In this document: positions 24,001 to 35,666 of the stretch, piece after piece
How positions within the stretch are numbered: position 1 is the first letter of the stretch
How the letters are laid out: each line of letters begins with the position of its first letter
DNA from: Phoronis australis
Lineage: Eukaryota; Phoronida; Phoronidae
DNA length: 64,000 bases
Assembly: GCA_002633005.1 (NCBI GenBank)
Contig: NMRA01000251.1
Span: 60,486 to 124,485, forward strand
Direction: 5' to 3'
The notes under the pieces: generated by a model
Databases searched by the model: none
What the model was told of the DNA's origin: nothing
Seen by the model: only the letters and a program-made list of their open reading frames with translations
Position numbers and translations under genes: made by a program

Positions 24001-27000
24001 TTTAAAGAGGATAATGACATGTAAAGAACCACAAAGTGGTTACTCCATACAGAGCATGGCATTATCAGCCCAATTAAGATATCTCAATTATATTGAACTT
24101 TCCAATGTTTCGTGGGACTGCTTTGCTTTTGAAGCTTTGTTGCGTGTCCCGCAACAAAGCCAGAACGTCCTACTCTCCCGACATTTGTCATGATATTGAT
24201 ATTTGTGTACTCAACATGTCTTTGCGATAATGCCTACCTGTTCATTTCAGCCATTTTCCTTATTTTTCCAATTTACATGTCACAGACATGAGGAAGCTGA
24301 ACAACACGCCTCAGGCACGCGCTCAGACTTTCCAGAATGTTGTCAAATAAGCAGATTTATTAACTTTTAAATTGTTGTCCAAGGAGAACGCTAACCAAAT
24401 GCGAGACTCGTTAACTTGCAGGGCAAAAGGAAATGAACGAAGTACCATTTCCCGTTGAGATGATAAACTCTGCTAATTGCACTGAACGAAATGATGACCT
24501 AATATTAGCATCTTGCCAAGCACTTCCTGTCAACAATTTCCAGTTTTGTGATGCACTGGTTAAAGCTTTCAAAGATTATTAGAATCATAGATTGGTCAAA
24601 GTTTCTTTTTTGATAGCACATGCGTCGGGCTTGGGGACCACACATAAAATTCAGTTGCAATGTTTCTTAAAAAATTCGCAATATAAAAACACACATGCAA
24701 TCATTGATTGTTCGAAGATAAGAAATGTGACCCCCTGAACATTTTGATGAAGTTGCAGTGCATTTTAAGAGCATTAAAATATTACTGTTCATTAACGCCG
24801 CCCGATGCAAGTCAGATAGAAACATGGCTCAATTAGTACCGTGGAAATGGGTCTTTTACATTTATTAGTTATCTCAAAGGGGTTGTGACGAAGACTTAAT
24901 TGATCATTAATTTTTAAAAAATCATACTGTTTACTACAAATTTTTAAAGAAATGTTGGGGTCACCAAATTAGCCTCTGCAAAAAAGGCATCCCTGGTGAA
25001 AACATTAAATTTGCATGCAAGGTTTCTCAGAAGGCTAAGACCTCACATTTAATTAATAATTGAAATCTTTTCAGAACAAACATTCTTTGTACCTTTGTGT
25101 CAATTTTACGTTTTAACGACTTTATAAATGTTTTCCGATTTAATGCTTGTCTTAAATCAGCACAATTAAAACTTTATATTTGGATCTTAAGAACCTCAAA
25201 TTATAGTGTTGTGGCTTCCATACAAACTGTTAACTTTTTCTTTGCTGTTTCATTCGGCTACCTGTCATGTTTTTTATGAAAAATGGGAAGAAAATGCTAC
25301 TGTTGGGCCGGTCAGAGACTTCATTTAGAGTCATTTTTGCTCAAACAGCATCTGATTATTTCTGACATCTACTGTATCAAACTCCCTCTCACATGCTCAG
25401 CTCAATAAACATTTAATATTTTATTTTTAGATAACCTAACATGTGTACCATTTCATAGCCACTACACTGTAAAGCATGGCCATTGGTGTCAGAATTTGAT
25501 TAAAACTTCTACTTCAATAATCAAAAAACTTGACAAGGGGAGATAACGCACATTACCCCACATGAGGTCACATCGCAAAGTGAAATGTTGCCAAGATAAA
25601 CTTGCAGGCTGAAGGTCATCAATCTAGAGAGCTATTAATGAACCAGTGTTGGGAGCTTAACTCAGCTTAATCCAAAGTTGTGGACAGCTAGCCAAATGTT
25701 TGCACACGCATAATTAACAACAACATATTTTGCAAAAGGATTGACATCATAGGGAGTATTTTTTATGTCAATTAGCACTGAAGGAACTTGCCTTGAGATT
25801 GAAATTAGGTGGTTTGTTGTCTGATTTGAAATATAAACATATACATAACTGAAAGATTGCCAAGTAATGAAGGCTTTATTACTAGCAGATATGAAAATGA
25901 ATTGAGGAATTCTAATGGATATTCATTAATTAAAATGATTACTTATTCCATGTGATGTTAAACATACCAGCCACGAACCATATACATTTGCCTTGCTTGG
26001 AGTAAACAAATTGAGCCATTGGCTGTCAGAATTAGATCTACAAGAAACATATAACTCCAAATCGGTCATTTTTTTCATCACATTTCTTAAAAATTAGCCA
26101 GTCACCAAATCCCTTCATATCTCTGTTGTCGTTCGATCTTTCAATGGCTAACAGACTTTGCATGCTTCTTCCCACAGTCAGCAGACATGGACTAAATGCT
26201 TCTTAAACAATTTTCAAATCTATTTTGATTTCTATCTGCTGTTGACAGCGGGCTGACATGTTTTTGGAAAGTTCCAGTAGTTATGATTTTTGATTAAAAC
26301 AAATGTTTTAAAAAGGGCTAGCCTTTGAGTTCACAGCTTAAATACAGTGGCATCCACTTGAGCTTGGAATAATCCAGTTATTGTCACATAATGATTTAGT
26401 ATTCCTGCCTATTGCCGATGAAAATGAATGCAAAATGATTCTTGCCTTCTTATCGTATCTACCTTTCACCTTCAGTTTAATTCAATCCTTAGAATTCAGC
26501 CCCTCCCCCACCTTGGGAAAATCAATCATTCCCCTCTTAGCAGGCTTACTGTTAGCTCCTTAGTCTGGCATTCAGCCTTTCCCTGACATCCCATAATTAC
26601 CCTGGTATTATCACTGGCATACATTTAGAGGACAGGGGTCAAACTGCCCCAGGTTATACCCTTTCAGGGGTGACACTAAACCAGCATGCCCTTGTCAACG
26701 GCTAAAAATGACCAAAATGTAGCACTTTTATCAGGCGCTGAATAAGGGAATAGTCCTAATTCATCCAGTGTCAATCTCGAAACCATCCGTGGCTCTAACG
26801 GTGGTGCGTACGCGTTCAATCTTCTCAAAATGTCAACAGGACTACACAGCGGAAAAACAGCCCAGTGGCTTCCAGCAATGGAAAGCTAAACAGGCAAAAA
26901 CTGATGAGACTAAATTGCTGGTTCAAATTTGAAATGTGACATGGCAAGTGAAGGTCAAGGTGACAAGCCTTTGGAAAAATTAGAATCGGAAACAGGTGCT

Positions 27001-30000
27001 GACAAATTCGGAATGGAATAATCAGATGAAAAGAAAAAATAGAGTGTTTATTTGGAAAGCACATGGTTTAATCCTGAAACTGTCACTGGAAAAGGACACC
27101 AAAACCATAACTGAAGTAGATTTTAGCTGAACTCCTACCAAAAATAAAACAACGAGTTCCTACCTGTGGAGAAAATAATACCTTGACAATATTGTGCATT
27201 CGCTTCCATAGTGAACAAAATGCTCCAGGAATTTTCCAGCTGTTAAACAGCTACATTACTGATATACCTGGGCATATATTAGTCACTTCCAAATATGTGA
27301 TCGGGCCTTGATTTGAACCTGAGATTTGGTCCTTTAAGGCACTTTTCCGACTATGTGCCCTAGGTTTTAACGCAGAAAATTTTGGACGTATTAAGTTGGA
27401 CTTTAGTTGTCTTCATGTGAAAGTTTGTACGATCCTGGTGTCTGTAGGCTCCAAAGTTTCCTTATTTGCCATTACAGTGAATTTTGAGCCTTGTGCATGT
27501 GAGCGCATTATTTCCAGGATAAGATTCTTCATTTCGTGCTTAACACCAGGTGACATTCCAAATTCTTAAACCAAGGTGGGGCTGAAAGGGTAGGTAGGTA
27601 GGTGCCTGGATGAGTGAGGGGTGACATCAACAATCTTCGCTCCGGATGTCACCCATGCTAGGTACGCCACTGCTTATTATCATTTATGTCAAAGCTGAAG
27701 ATGCAGCTTTAAACAAACTCCACGATATCATTACTTTCAAAGTGAAGCCAGAATTACCCATTGGCAACCAATCAGAGAACTTAACAAGACTTACCACTTG
27801 AACACATCTCCGCTGTTGCTAGTTAACTTGAGAGATTCCTCGCCGTGCGACTTGGCTTCGTAGCACAGCTTCTTCTGCTGGTCAGCGTGATCCTTGGCGC
27901 CCTCTATCTTCGATTTGATGTAGAGGGCCTTCACAAACCGCCACATGAACTCGGGATCCTTCTTTCGCTACAACAGCGGAGGAATAGGACCTCGTGTTGA
28001 AAGGGTTATGTAAGTCGAAGAGGCCTGCTTTGCTTGAGGCTGAACTTGCTGAACAGTATTTTTTATACGAATAATGCCTTAACTTTAAAAATTGGCAGAA
28101 TAATGACTATCATCAAAGATGCTGACACGTGACTATTCCCCACTTCAACCTTCCAACAAAAGTACATGTTTACACCATTGGCCCGCATGAAGCACTCTAT
28201 TGGTTAATAGACAATCTTCATATCGATGAGACATTTGGAGTACGCAAAGTTTTTTTATGGAATTTTGGTAGATAAATAAGTTTAAAAGTCTCAATTTCCC
28301 TGTTATGCATCATCCATTAATTGGGAAAAAATCCGAGTTGAAAAATCAAGAAATTTTCAAACAAAACATCAATACGAGCCCACACAAAAATGACCCCCAC
28401 TCACAAAATCAGCAAAATAATCGAGTTCACTTTGCAGTTATTTCCTTTCACTACCGCTGAACTGTGCACAACCCAGTGTTGGCATTTGATTAGACATAAC
28501 ACACAGGTTTTTGTACAGCAACTTAATCCTGGGTACCTGAATGTTGTGGGTCCTGATTAGGGCAGTGGGATTAGTTGAGACATGTGACAGCACACAGAGA
28601 TACCCTTAGGACATTAAACAAGTTTGAAGTCAAGGTTAATTTGTCAATACATTAGTCTCATGAGTACATTACTAGAACAGAATCTTCAGAAGGTTTCGGA
28701 ATTTTCAAAGTGATTTTGGTAGCATCGTTAGTATTACGTACAACATGAAATTCAGTAACCAGCAATAAAAGAAAATATCATGAGTAACCTAAATATTTAT
28801 CCACCAGCAATTATAGTATCTAACAGGGCTCTGACACTTTGGGAACCTTGGCAGTTTGACGAAGAAACCTGGTTCTCAAAATGGGGGATCCCTGTATGTG
28901 ACTATTAACTGTCTGCCTCCATAAGGAAAGCATCACATGTTAGATTGGCCTGAAATGGTAATCAGTGCTTGCACAACCAAGAACTGTGTCAGATAAAGTT
29001 TCCACGATTTCGAATGCCCCCTCAGTGGGCATTCTTTATGATCATGTCTTCCCCCAGGAAGACAGTTTCTTCTACCCTAAACGAACCCCTCTTTGATGAA
29101 CGCCAATGGAAATGAAATTAAGAGCCAGAAAGTTTCGCTAGTTCACTTAAATAAGATTTGTGAAGAGCTCCATACACGGTTTGTTTAAGCCGCATGTGCC
29201 AACAAATATCTGTATCTAAAACGCCATGGTTGTCCACCCACACAAAATGTGTCTGGAATATTTCTGAATCATAATTAGAAACGAGCCCTGTTTCAAGGCA
29301 CCTAATACTTTGTAAATTGTACAGTCAAGAACCACTGGTATCACCAATTCTCCTTATCATGAACACTGATCTAGGTTATTTTGTGTGGAACAAGACAATG
29401 CATCTTTAGGCATTCAGTAACTCGCATTGAAACTTTAAACAAGTGAGTTTTAGCGGTTTGGCTTCTGAAAACAGAATTCCTGGTGAAAAGTTAGGTTAAA
29501 TAAACTGGCAACGAATCAAATTGGATTATGTTAGTCCACCTCCAGTATTTCACCAAAGGCCCAGGAGTTCATTTTGATAGATTCACCTTGGTAAATAATA
29601 GGCACAGGAGTCTTGAAGCAGGACAATCACCAAACCAGGTAGGTCTGATCTGTGGTTTTGGAAGCCAATGCTATCTGGAGTTAAAACTCAATGAGAGATA
29701 ATTGTGATGATAGACCATATTCTGGGCACTGGCTAGTGAAAAGAATGCCAAAACCCACGATCAATTGTCCTTTATGTGGACAACAAACACCTTTAAGTTC
29801 AATCAGCATTGTAGGTCTAAATAAAAATCAAACCAAATACATTGAAGAATGCTAATGAATATGTCAAATTTGTGAAGGCTAATCAATATTTAGAACTTCA
29901 GAACAAGTTTTGTGACAAAGTGGTGAACCATAAATTAGTAACTGTGACATCATATTGGGGACATAATAACGCGTGGTGTGAATTATGTGTTCCTGCACAT

Positions 30001-33000
30001 TGTGTACCGTAATTAGAGCAAAAGTCCTCTGTTCGCCGATTTGTTTCAGTAGATGTTCACAAATTACTTCATTTATATACAATTGGAAGGACATTCAAAA
30101 ATAGCAATACAACACAGATACTGCATATCTCTTGGCAAACATTCCTGAATAAGGCAGTCATTTATATGACCTTGACCGTCTGGCAATACATGGTGCTCCC
30201 CCACCGCATTCTTGGGGGTATAAAGATCACTCTGATAAGGGGCTGTTGCCCCCCATTTCACTTAGGCACGTTACATACTAAAGGTTAGGACATATCAATT
30301 ATTGAAGAGGAGTTACAATGTGCAGTATTTGTTTTCTCTCCAGTAAAAGTTAACAGATTTTTGCCTTTCAAAAAATAAAAAGTTTCAATTTTGAGTGACA
30401 AAACATGCGTGCACCCAGCCTCAAAATGGAGGGGTGGGCTCGAATTTTGGAGAATGTGCACCTTTTACTAAGATTCACGGGGTACGTTCAGAGCTATGAA
30501 TTGTGCATTCGCCAAATTTTGGTAGTTCCTTCCATTTTTGTGGAATTTTGTCTAGTTTTCTACTTTTTCCGGAGTTTGTGTTTTTGTCTGAGGCTGCCTT
30601 TTTGCCCACTTCGCCAAATGGGGGGGCTCAGTTGAGACCCCCCTGGATGGGGAAGAATACCGTCACAAGCAGGAAGTAGTTATCATTGACACCCCTCTGC
30701 TCCTTAATTTCCAAAAAGAAGGTGGCTATCACATGGAGTACTGGGGCTGTGGTAATAGCACCTATTGTAATCCCAACCAACAAGAATTGAAGCCCAAATT
30801 GTTGCTAGCTGGGTAATCCAATGAGGTGTCTAATGACAGACCATTCCCCCACATCACCGGACCGCCATACCTTATTGTAGTTCTGTCGACAAAGCTCCAA
30901 TGCCTTCTCGCGATCAGAATTGCCACCCCTCATCAGATCATCAAGTTGTTTCAGAAGACTAGCAGAACTGCCTTGAGATGGCGCCTTCTTGGCAGGGTTT
31001 TTCTTGTTCTTCAGCGGCATATTTGTTGCCACGCTGTTATCTTTACTTTTGGCAGCTGATTGGATGTTATCATCATCGCCAGCTACGTCGACGGCCACCG
31101 CATTCTTCGAGTCTTTGATTATACGTTCAATGGGAACAGGAGAATCTAACTCCACAGCCCTAAAGGGAAAACAGAATTTTACCAGTAACTGCAAAACTGC
31201 CCACATCCATGATTACAGTCATTACCAGCCCGGGCATGTTTAAGAATTGTTACACCACTTATTCCAGCCAAAGGGTACCAAAGTAAATATATTTATGCAN
31301 ATCACCAATTCTCCTTATCATGAACACTGATCTAGGTTATTTTGTGTGGAACAAGACAATGCATCTTTAGGCATTCAGTAACTCGCATTGAAACTTTAAA
31401 CAAGTGAGTTTTAGCGGTTTGGCTTCTGAAAACAGAATTCCTGGTGAAAAGTTAGGTTAAATAAACTGGCAACGAATCAAATTGGATTATGTTAGTCCAC
31501 CTCCAGTATTTCACCAAAGGCCCAGGAGTTCATTTTGATAGATTCACCTTGGTAAATAATAGGCACAGGAGTCTTGAAGCAGGACAATCACCAAACCAGG
31601 TAGGTCTGATCTGTGGTTTTGGAAGCCAATGCTATCTGGAGTTAAAACTCAATGAGAGATAATTGTGATGATAGACCATATTCTGGGCACTGGCTAGTGA
31701 AAAGAATGCCAAAACCCACGATCAATTGTCCTTTATGTGGACAACAAACACCTTTAAGTTCAATCAGCATTGTAGGTCTAAATAAAAATCAAACCAAATA
31801 CATTGAAGAATGCTAATGAATATGTCAAATTTGTGAAGGCTAATCAATATTTAGAACTTCAGAACAAGTTTTGTGACAAAGTGGTGAACCATAAATTAGT
31901 AACTGTGACATCATATTGGGGACATAATAAAGCGTGGTGTGAATTATGTGTTCCTGCACATTGTGTACCGTAATTAGAGCAAAAGTCCTCTCTTCGCCCA
32001 TTTGTTTCACTAGATGTTCACAAATTACTTCATATATATACAATTGGAAGGACATTCAAAAATAGCAATACAACACAGATACTGCATATCTCTTGGCAGA
32101 CATTCCTGAATACGGCAGTCATTTATATGACCTTGACCTTCTGGCAATACATGGTGCTCCCCCACCGCATTCTTGGGGGTATAAAGATCACTCTGATAAG
32201 GGGCCGTTGCCCCACCATTTCACTTAGGCAGGTTACATACTAAAGGTTAGGACATATCAATTATTGAAGAGGAGTTACAATGTGCAATATTTGTTTTCTC
32301 TCCAGTAAAAGTTAACAGATTTTTGCCTTTCAAAAAATAAAAAGTTTCAATCTTGAGTGACAAAACATGCGTGCACCCAGCCTCAAAATGGAGGGGTGGG
32401 CTCGAATTTTTGAGAATGTGCACCTTTTGCTAAGATTCACGGGGTACGTTCAGAGCTATGAATTGTGCATTCGCCAAATTTTGGTAGTTCCTTAAATTTT
32501 AGTGGAATTTTGTCTTCTTTTCTGCTTTTTCCAGAGTTTGTGTATCTCTGAGCCTGCCTTTTTGCCCACTTCGCTAAATGGGGGGGGGGTTAGTTGAGAC
32601 CCCCCTGGGTGGGGAATAATACCGTCACAAGCAGGAAGTAGTTATCATTGACAACCCTCTGCTCCTTAATTCCCAAAAAGAAGGTGGCTATCAAATGGAG
32701 TACAGGGGCTGTGGTGATAGCGCCTATTGTAATCCCAACCAGCAAGAATTGAAGCCCAAATTGTTGCTAGGTGGGAAATCCAATGTGCTGTCTAATGACA
32801 GACCATTCCCCCACATCACCATAACATCATACCTTATTGTAGTTCTGTCGACAAAGCTCCAATGCCTTCTCGCGATCAGAATTGCCACCCCTCATCAGAT
32901 CATCGAGTTGTTTCAGAAGACTACCAGAACTGCCTTTAGATGGCGCCTTCTTAGCAGGGTTTTTCTTGTTTTTCAGCGGCATATTTGTTACCATGCTGTT

Positions 33001-35293
33001 ATCTTTACTTTTGGCAGCTGATTGGATGTTATCATCATCGCCAGCTACGTCGACGGCAACCGCATTCTTCGAGTCTTTGATTATACGTTCAATGGGAACA
33101 GGAGAATCTAACTCCACAGCCCTAAAGGGAAAACAGAATTTTACCAGTAACTGCAAAACTGCCCACATCCATGATTACAGTCATTACCAGCCCGGGCATG
33201 TTTAAGAATTGTTACACCACTTATTCCAGCCAAAGGGTACCAAAGTAAATATTTTATGCAACATCCCACAGAAATATTTAGTTTCAAATAGGTATGTAAC
33301 AGATAAAATGTCTGTGAGTATGTGAAATAGTTGGACAGTTTCAGTTAGCAATGCACTAGCTTAGGAATATTGGAGAAGCTACTACCCTGTCCACAACGAA
33401 GTGGTTAACATTTTGGGCTTGGAGGGGAATAAGTAGTCACAAAACTTGAAGAAAAGGAAATTAAAGTGGGAAAATTTGTCCATGTAATGTCAGCTACCGC
33501 AGCAGGACTGTGCAATCTTCAGACAGTGGCTTTTTTATTAAGTACCTGAAGATTACCCATCTGGGTACAAGTGTACTTAAAAGTACACCTGCACCCCGAC
33601 TGATATCTGAAAGTTTATGGCTATTGGTTTGACATCATTTCTTTCCAAAGGTATCGAGATATCATCAGATATGAACACACTACAGCTGATTATCAGTAAA
33701 CAAACAAGCCACAAAATGCAGTCATTGTCTTTGAATTGACACACTGGCTGTTGAGTTATATATTGCAAGCATTCAATTAAAAGACAAATATGCACTGAAT
33801 AATTCAGTGATACACGAATGGAAATTCTCGTGCAAAACGTACAATACTTCAAATCCTATTTTGAACATCTGACAATTTGTTTTTGCGAAAGAAAAGTTAC
33901 AGCTGCATTTGGTTGACATGGGAATTTCATTGGTTGATAGTCTGGTAACAATCCCAATATCATTTATCCATTCAAAAAAGAAGTATTAGCACAGTGAAAT
34001 AGATATCAAGTCACGGTCTTATTACGGTAGAGATAGGTATTTATTTTGCTCATGTTCACAGAGATGGCTTATGAAATGCATAAAACCTTGTTTAATCATG
34101 ACTACGGTCATGGTTTTACAAGAAAAATGGGTTATAAAAAATTATTTTGAATTGAAGCATACATGAGGTGTCTTGCCTGCTACATGATGTTATGAGGCCC
34201 CATGCCAGCTTAAAGAATCTTACATTAAGCCATTATGTATCATTGCATAACTTTTCAGAAACTTAGAGATCAATCAACAAAACTTGACAGGTTTATCAGT
34301 GAAGTTTTGCATGTGAAACAAGAATTAAGAAAAGATAATTTGGCAATGAGTTACACACAGATGGACCAATGCTGCAGAATTCACCAATTTAATTCTATGT
34401 ATTTCATAAACTTACATGTATAATAATTAAAAAGCTGTTAAGTCAAATTCCATTAAATAACTGCACAAATGGCACTTCGCACATCGAGAAAGCTTATTTT
34501 CTGAGAAGAAATTTGTTATTATATAGCATCTTCAAAATACCGTTTGGCTGACAAGAAAAATCAAGGTTTTCTCTAAGACTTGGGGCACATAAATTCAAGC
34601 CCAAATTTTTATTCGTATTTTGATGGTTAGGAAATGGGTGATTTTGGAATGAATCGTCGGTATTTCTCAAATATCGGATGCTGCACTATTCATCAAGGGA
34701 GACAGTTCCTAAAATAGTCAAAAATAACCAGTGATACAATGGTGACCATTATCTGGCTGGAGGATCATTTGTCACAATTTCTAATTCTTGAACTTGGGAC
34801 AACCATTATATCTCCCATTTCAAAACTTTGGTAAAAGCTCTGACCATAAGCAAAATAATAGATTTTTGTAACTGTTCTAAAATTCGAAAATGGAGGATTT
34901 ACACTGTATTTTGGACAACATACCGTACATGGTACAAATTTTCCAACTTAGGACAAATTCTAAAATTTGATAGACAAAAATTCAAGCTAAAACTGAAATT
35001 TCTTGATTGCAATTTTGACAACCATCATATTTCGAGACCAAACACTACGTTTGTAGCAGCAGTCTGAAAACAGATTTGGCAGTTCATAAAATCATTACAA
35101 ATACCTGCCAACACTGCATAATGAAATTTCCAGTCCTAAACTGGTGAATTTTTACCAAATACCACACTAACCTTGGTAGGAGGGCCAACAGGAACACAAC
35201 AGCACACATTGTGATGAAAAGCATCATACCACACCCCCTCAGTAGTCGCGATTCACAACACGAACCGCCCCGCATCCTCATGTGTGTGTGCAT
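18025..35293 (-). CDS. RMDN: regulator of microtubule dynamics protein (RMDN2/3-type), complete nine-exon gene
   Basis: Exons in order on the - strand: 35293-35172, 33121-32833 (or its duplicate 31159-30871), 27967-27795, 22560-22485, 21597-21520, 20555-20457, 19846-19769, 18801-18721 and 18075-18025. All junction phases agree and the product is 348 residues. Exon 1 gives a start Met and an N-terminal membrane anchor (MMLFITMCAVVFLLALLP), as in RMDN2/3. Exon 2 is charged and probably disordered, then enters the helical domain (LLKQLDDLMRGG). Family marks in the TPR-like domain are FMWRFVKALY, DVFKWY, LEKAIKLKPEDPTLYYMLG then RWCY, SWIERR and KPLSATINDAL, and DNYLYVAKCY. Human RMDN3 (PTPIP51) tethers ER and mitochondria; RMD-1 of worms binds microtubules. 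No FFAT motif was identified, so a tethering role is inference. One exon 2 copy must be an assembly duplicate. Confidence 0.9.
18721..18801 (-). CDS. RMDN: RMDN exon 8
   Basis: 27 codons, phase 0 at both ends: CYVEMKKYDSAVVFLKKAN, then LPNRSRD. The acceptor is GCTTGCAG and the donor GTAAGT. This is the last helical repeat. Confidence 0.9.
19769..19846 (-). CDS. RMDN: RMDN exon 7
   Basis: 26 codons, phase 0: SDRLRTKEGLTNDDGKLK, then DNYLYVAK. The acceptor is CACTGCTTCAG. A nearby AG 7 nt further in would put a stop in frame, so the upstream acceptor was chosen. The donor is GTCAGT. Confidence 0.85.
20457..20555 (-). CDS. RMDN: RMDN exon 6
   Basis: 33 codons, phase 0: VYMLSWIERRVASTMLGK, then PLSATINDALSNFVK. 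This matches the SWxE plus PLSAT-DAL block of RMDN2/3. Confidence 0.9.
21520..21597 (-). CDS. RMDN: RMDN exon 5 (TPR-like repeat)
   Basis: 26 codons, phase 0: DNLEKAIKLKPEDPTLYY, then MLGRWCYK. It carries the most diagnostic motif of the family (LGRWCY). The donor is GTTTGT and the acceptor TTAACCAG. Confidence 0.95.
22485..22560 (-). CDS. RMDN: RMDN exon 4
   Basis: It starts with one base completing Trp, then YTLALGNTVEYESLKDQ and VKLGVLFK. The acceptor is TTGTTTCAG and the donor GTCAGT. Confidence 0.9.
27795..27967 (-). CDS. RMDN: RMDN exon 3
   Basis: The first codons are RKKDPEFMWRFVKALYIK. It continues with a charged helix (GAKDHADQQKKLCYEAKS) and ends GDVFKW with the Trp split 2+1. The acceptor is TGTTGTAG and the donor GTAAGT. 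Confidence 0.9.
27968..30870. other. RMDN intron between exons 3 and 2 (part duplicated)
   Basis: No gene seen. From 29340 onward the sequence is repeated after the N at 31300. At 30404-30655 it carries a decayed relative of the MITE at 59504-59694. Confidence 0.6.
30404..30655 (+). mobile_element. decayed relative of the 59504-59694 MITE
   Basis: It starts CATGCGTGCACCCAG, shares GGGCTCGAATTTT, a CACCTTTT block and a TTGTGCATTCGCC block with the 59.5 kb element, and ends in a degraded CCCCCCTGG. A second copy lies at 32366-32615 through the block duplication. Confidence 0.6.
30871..31159 (-). CDS. RMDN: RMDN exon 2, duplicate copy A
   Basis: It is the same length (289 nt) and has the same borders as copy B (32833-33121), with four amino-acid differences: KDNSVATN against KDNSMVTN, and APSQGSSASL against APSKGSSGSL. 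The two copies cannot be spliced in series, because the exon starts in phase 2 and ends in phase 0, so a second copy would shift the frame. It is probably the other haplotype or an unmerged contig end. Confidence 0.75.
31300..31300. other. single-N contig join between overlapping ends
   Basis: The sequence left of N (ATTTATGCA) continues at 33260 and the sequence right of N (ATCACCAATTC) starts at 29340. This is the pattern of two overlapping contigs placed end to end. Confidence 0.85.
31301..33260. repeat. ~1.96 kb duplicated block, copy B
   Basis: This is the second copy of 29340-31299, followed by unique sequence (ACATCCCACAG). Confidence 0.9.
32833..33121 (-). CDS. RMDN: RMDN exon 2, copy B
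   Basis: The first base completes Arg with exon 1. The exon then reads AVELDSPVPIERIIKDSKN, an acidic run (DVAGDDDN), a basic run (LKNKKNPAKKAP), and a predicted helix LLKQLDDLMRGGNSDREKAL, ending YNK in phase 0. Confidence 0.85.
33261..35171. other. RMDN intron 1
   Basis: No coding or repeat feature was recognised apart from short frames without support. Confidence 0.6.
35172..35293 (-). CDS. RMDN: RMDN exon 1, start and membrane anchor
   Basis: ATG is the complement of 35291-35293; in-frame Met codons also occur at residues 5 and 7. The exon encodes a short basic/Cys segment and a hydrophobic anchor, then a donor AAG|GTTAGT, leaving two bases that fit exon 2. Confidence 0.85.
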
Positions 35294-35378
35294 CGATTGC
35301 CCGAGAAGACTCGCAGTTCTACCGTATCCTAGTGAGTAGTAGAATGTTATTGAGTCGTAATATCGTGGCTACTCTCAC

Positions 35379-35666
35379 ATGCCTTTGAGAACGTTTCCTG
35401 AAATAAACCAAATTGAATACACTGGTAAAACACAACAATGAAAATGATTGATACATCGGTAGACATATTTTACTATGCCTTTGAGAACGTTTCCTGAAAT
35501 AAACCAAATCAAATACACTGGTAAAACACAACAATGAAAATGATTGATACATCGGTAGACATATTTTACTATGCCTTTGAGAACGTTTCCTGAAATAAAC
35601 CAAATCAAATACACTGGTAAAACACAACAATGAAAATGATTGATACATCAGTAGACATATTTTACT
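35379..35666. repeat. tandem repeat, 96 bp x 3
   Basis: The units start at 35379, 35475 and 35571 with ATGCCTTTGAGAACGTTTCC and are nearly identical. A fourth start at 35667 diverges at once. Because 96 is a multiple of three, the array is open on the - strand as a 32-residue repeat, which is probably fortuitous. It sits about 90 bp upstream of the RMDN start codon. Confidence 0.9.

Larger units (their letters stand above)
18076..27794. other. RMDN introns 3-8
   Basis: Non-coding apart from the listed exons. There is a CT-rich run near 22012-22046. A 113-codon + frame at 23328-23669 has no splice or family support. An element end reading TACGCCACTG in its last bases lies near 27664-27673. 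Confidence 0.6.
29340..31299. repeat. ~1.96 kb duplicated block, copy A
   Basis: Collinear with 31301-33260 with scattered substitutions and small indels. It ends exactly at the single N (31300), and copy B begins with the first base of copy A. This contains one RMDN exon 2 and flanking intron. Confidence 0.9.

Noticed and set aside
30871-33121. Two serial copies of RMDN exon 2 as a true exon duplication
   Set aside because: Splicing both in series would shift the frame, and the block boundaries coincide with an N.
35319-35648. 109-codon - strand frame with a 32-residue repeat
   Set aside because: It follows from a 96 bp tandem repeat, has no domain, and lies upstream of the RMDN start.
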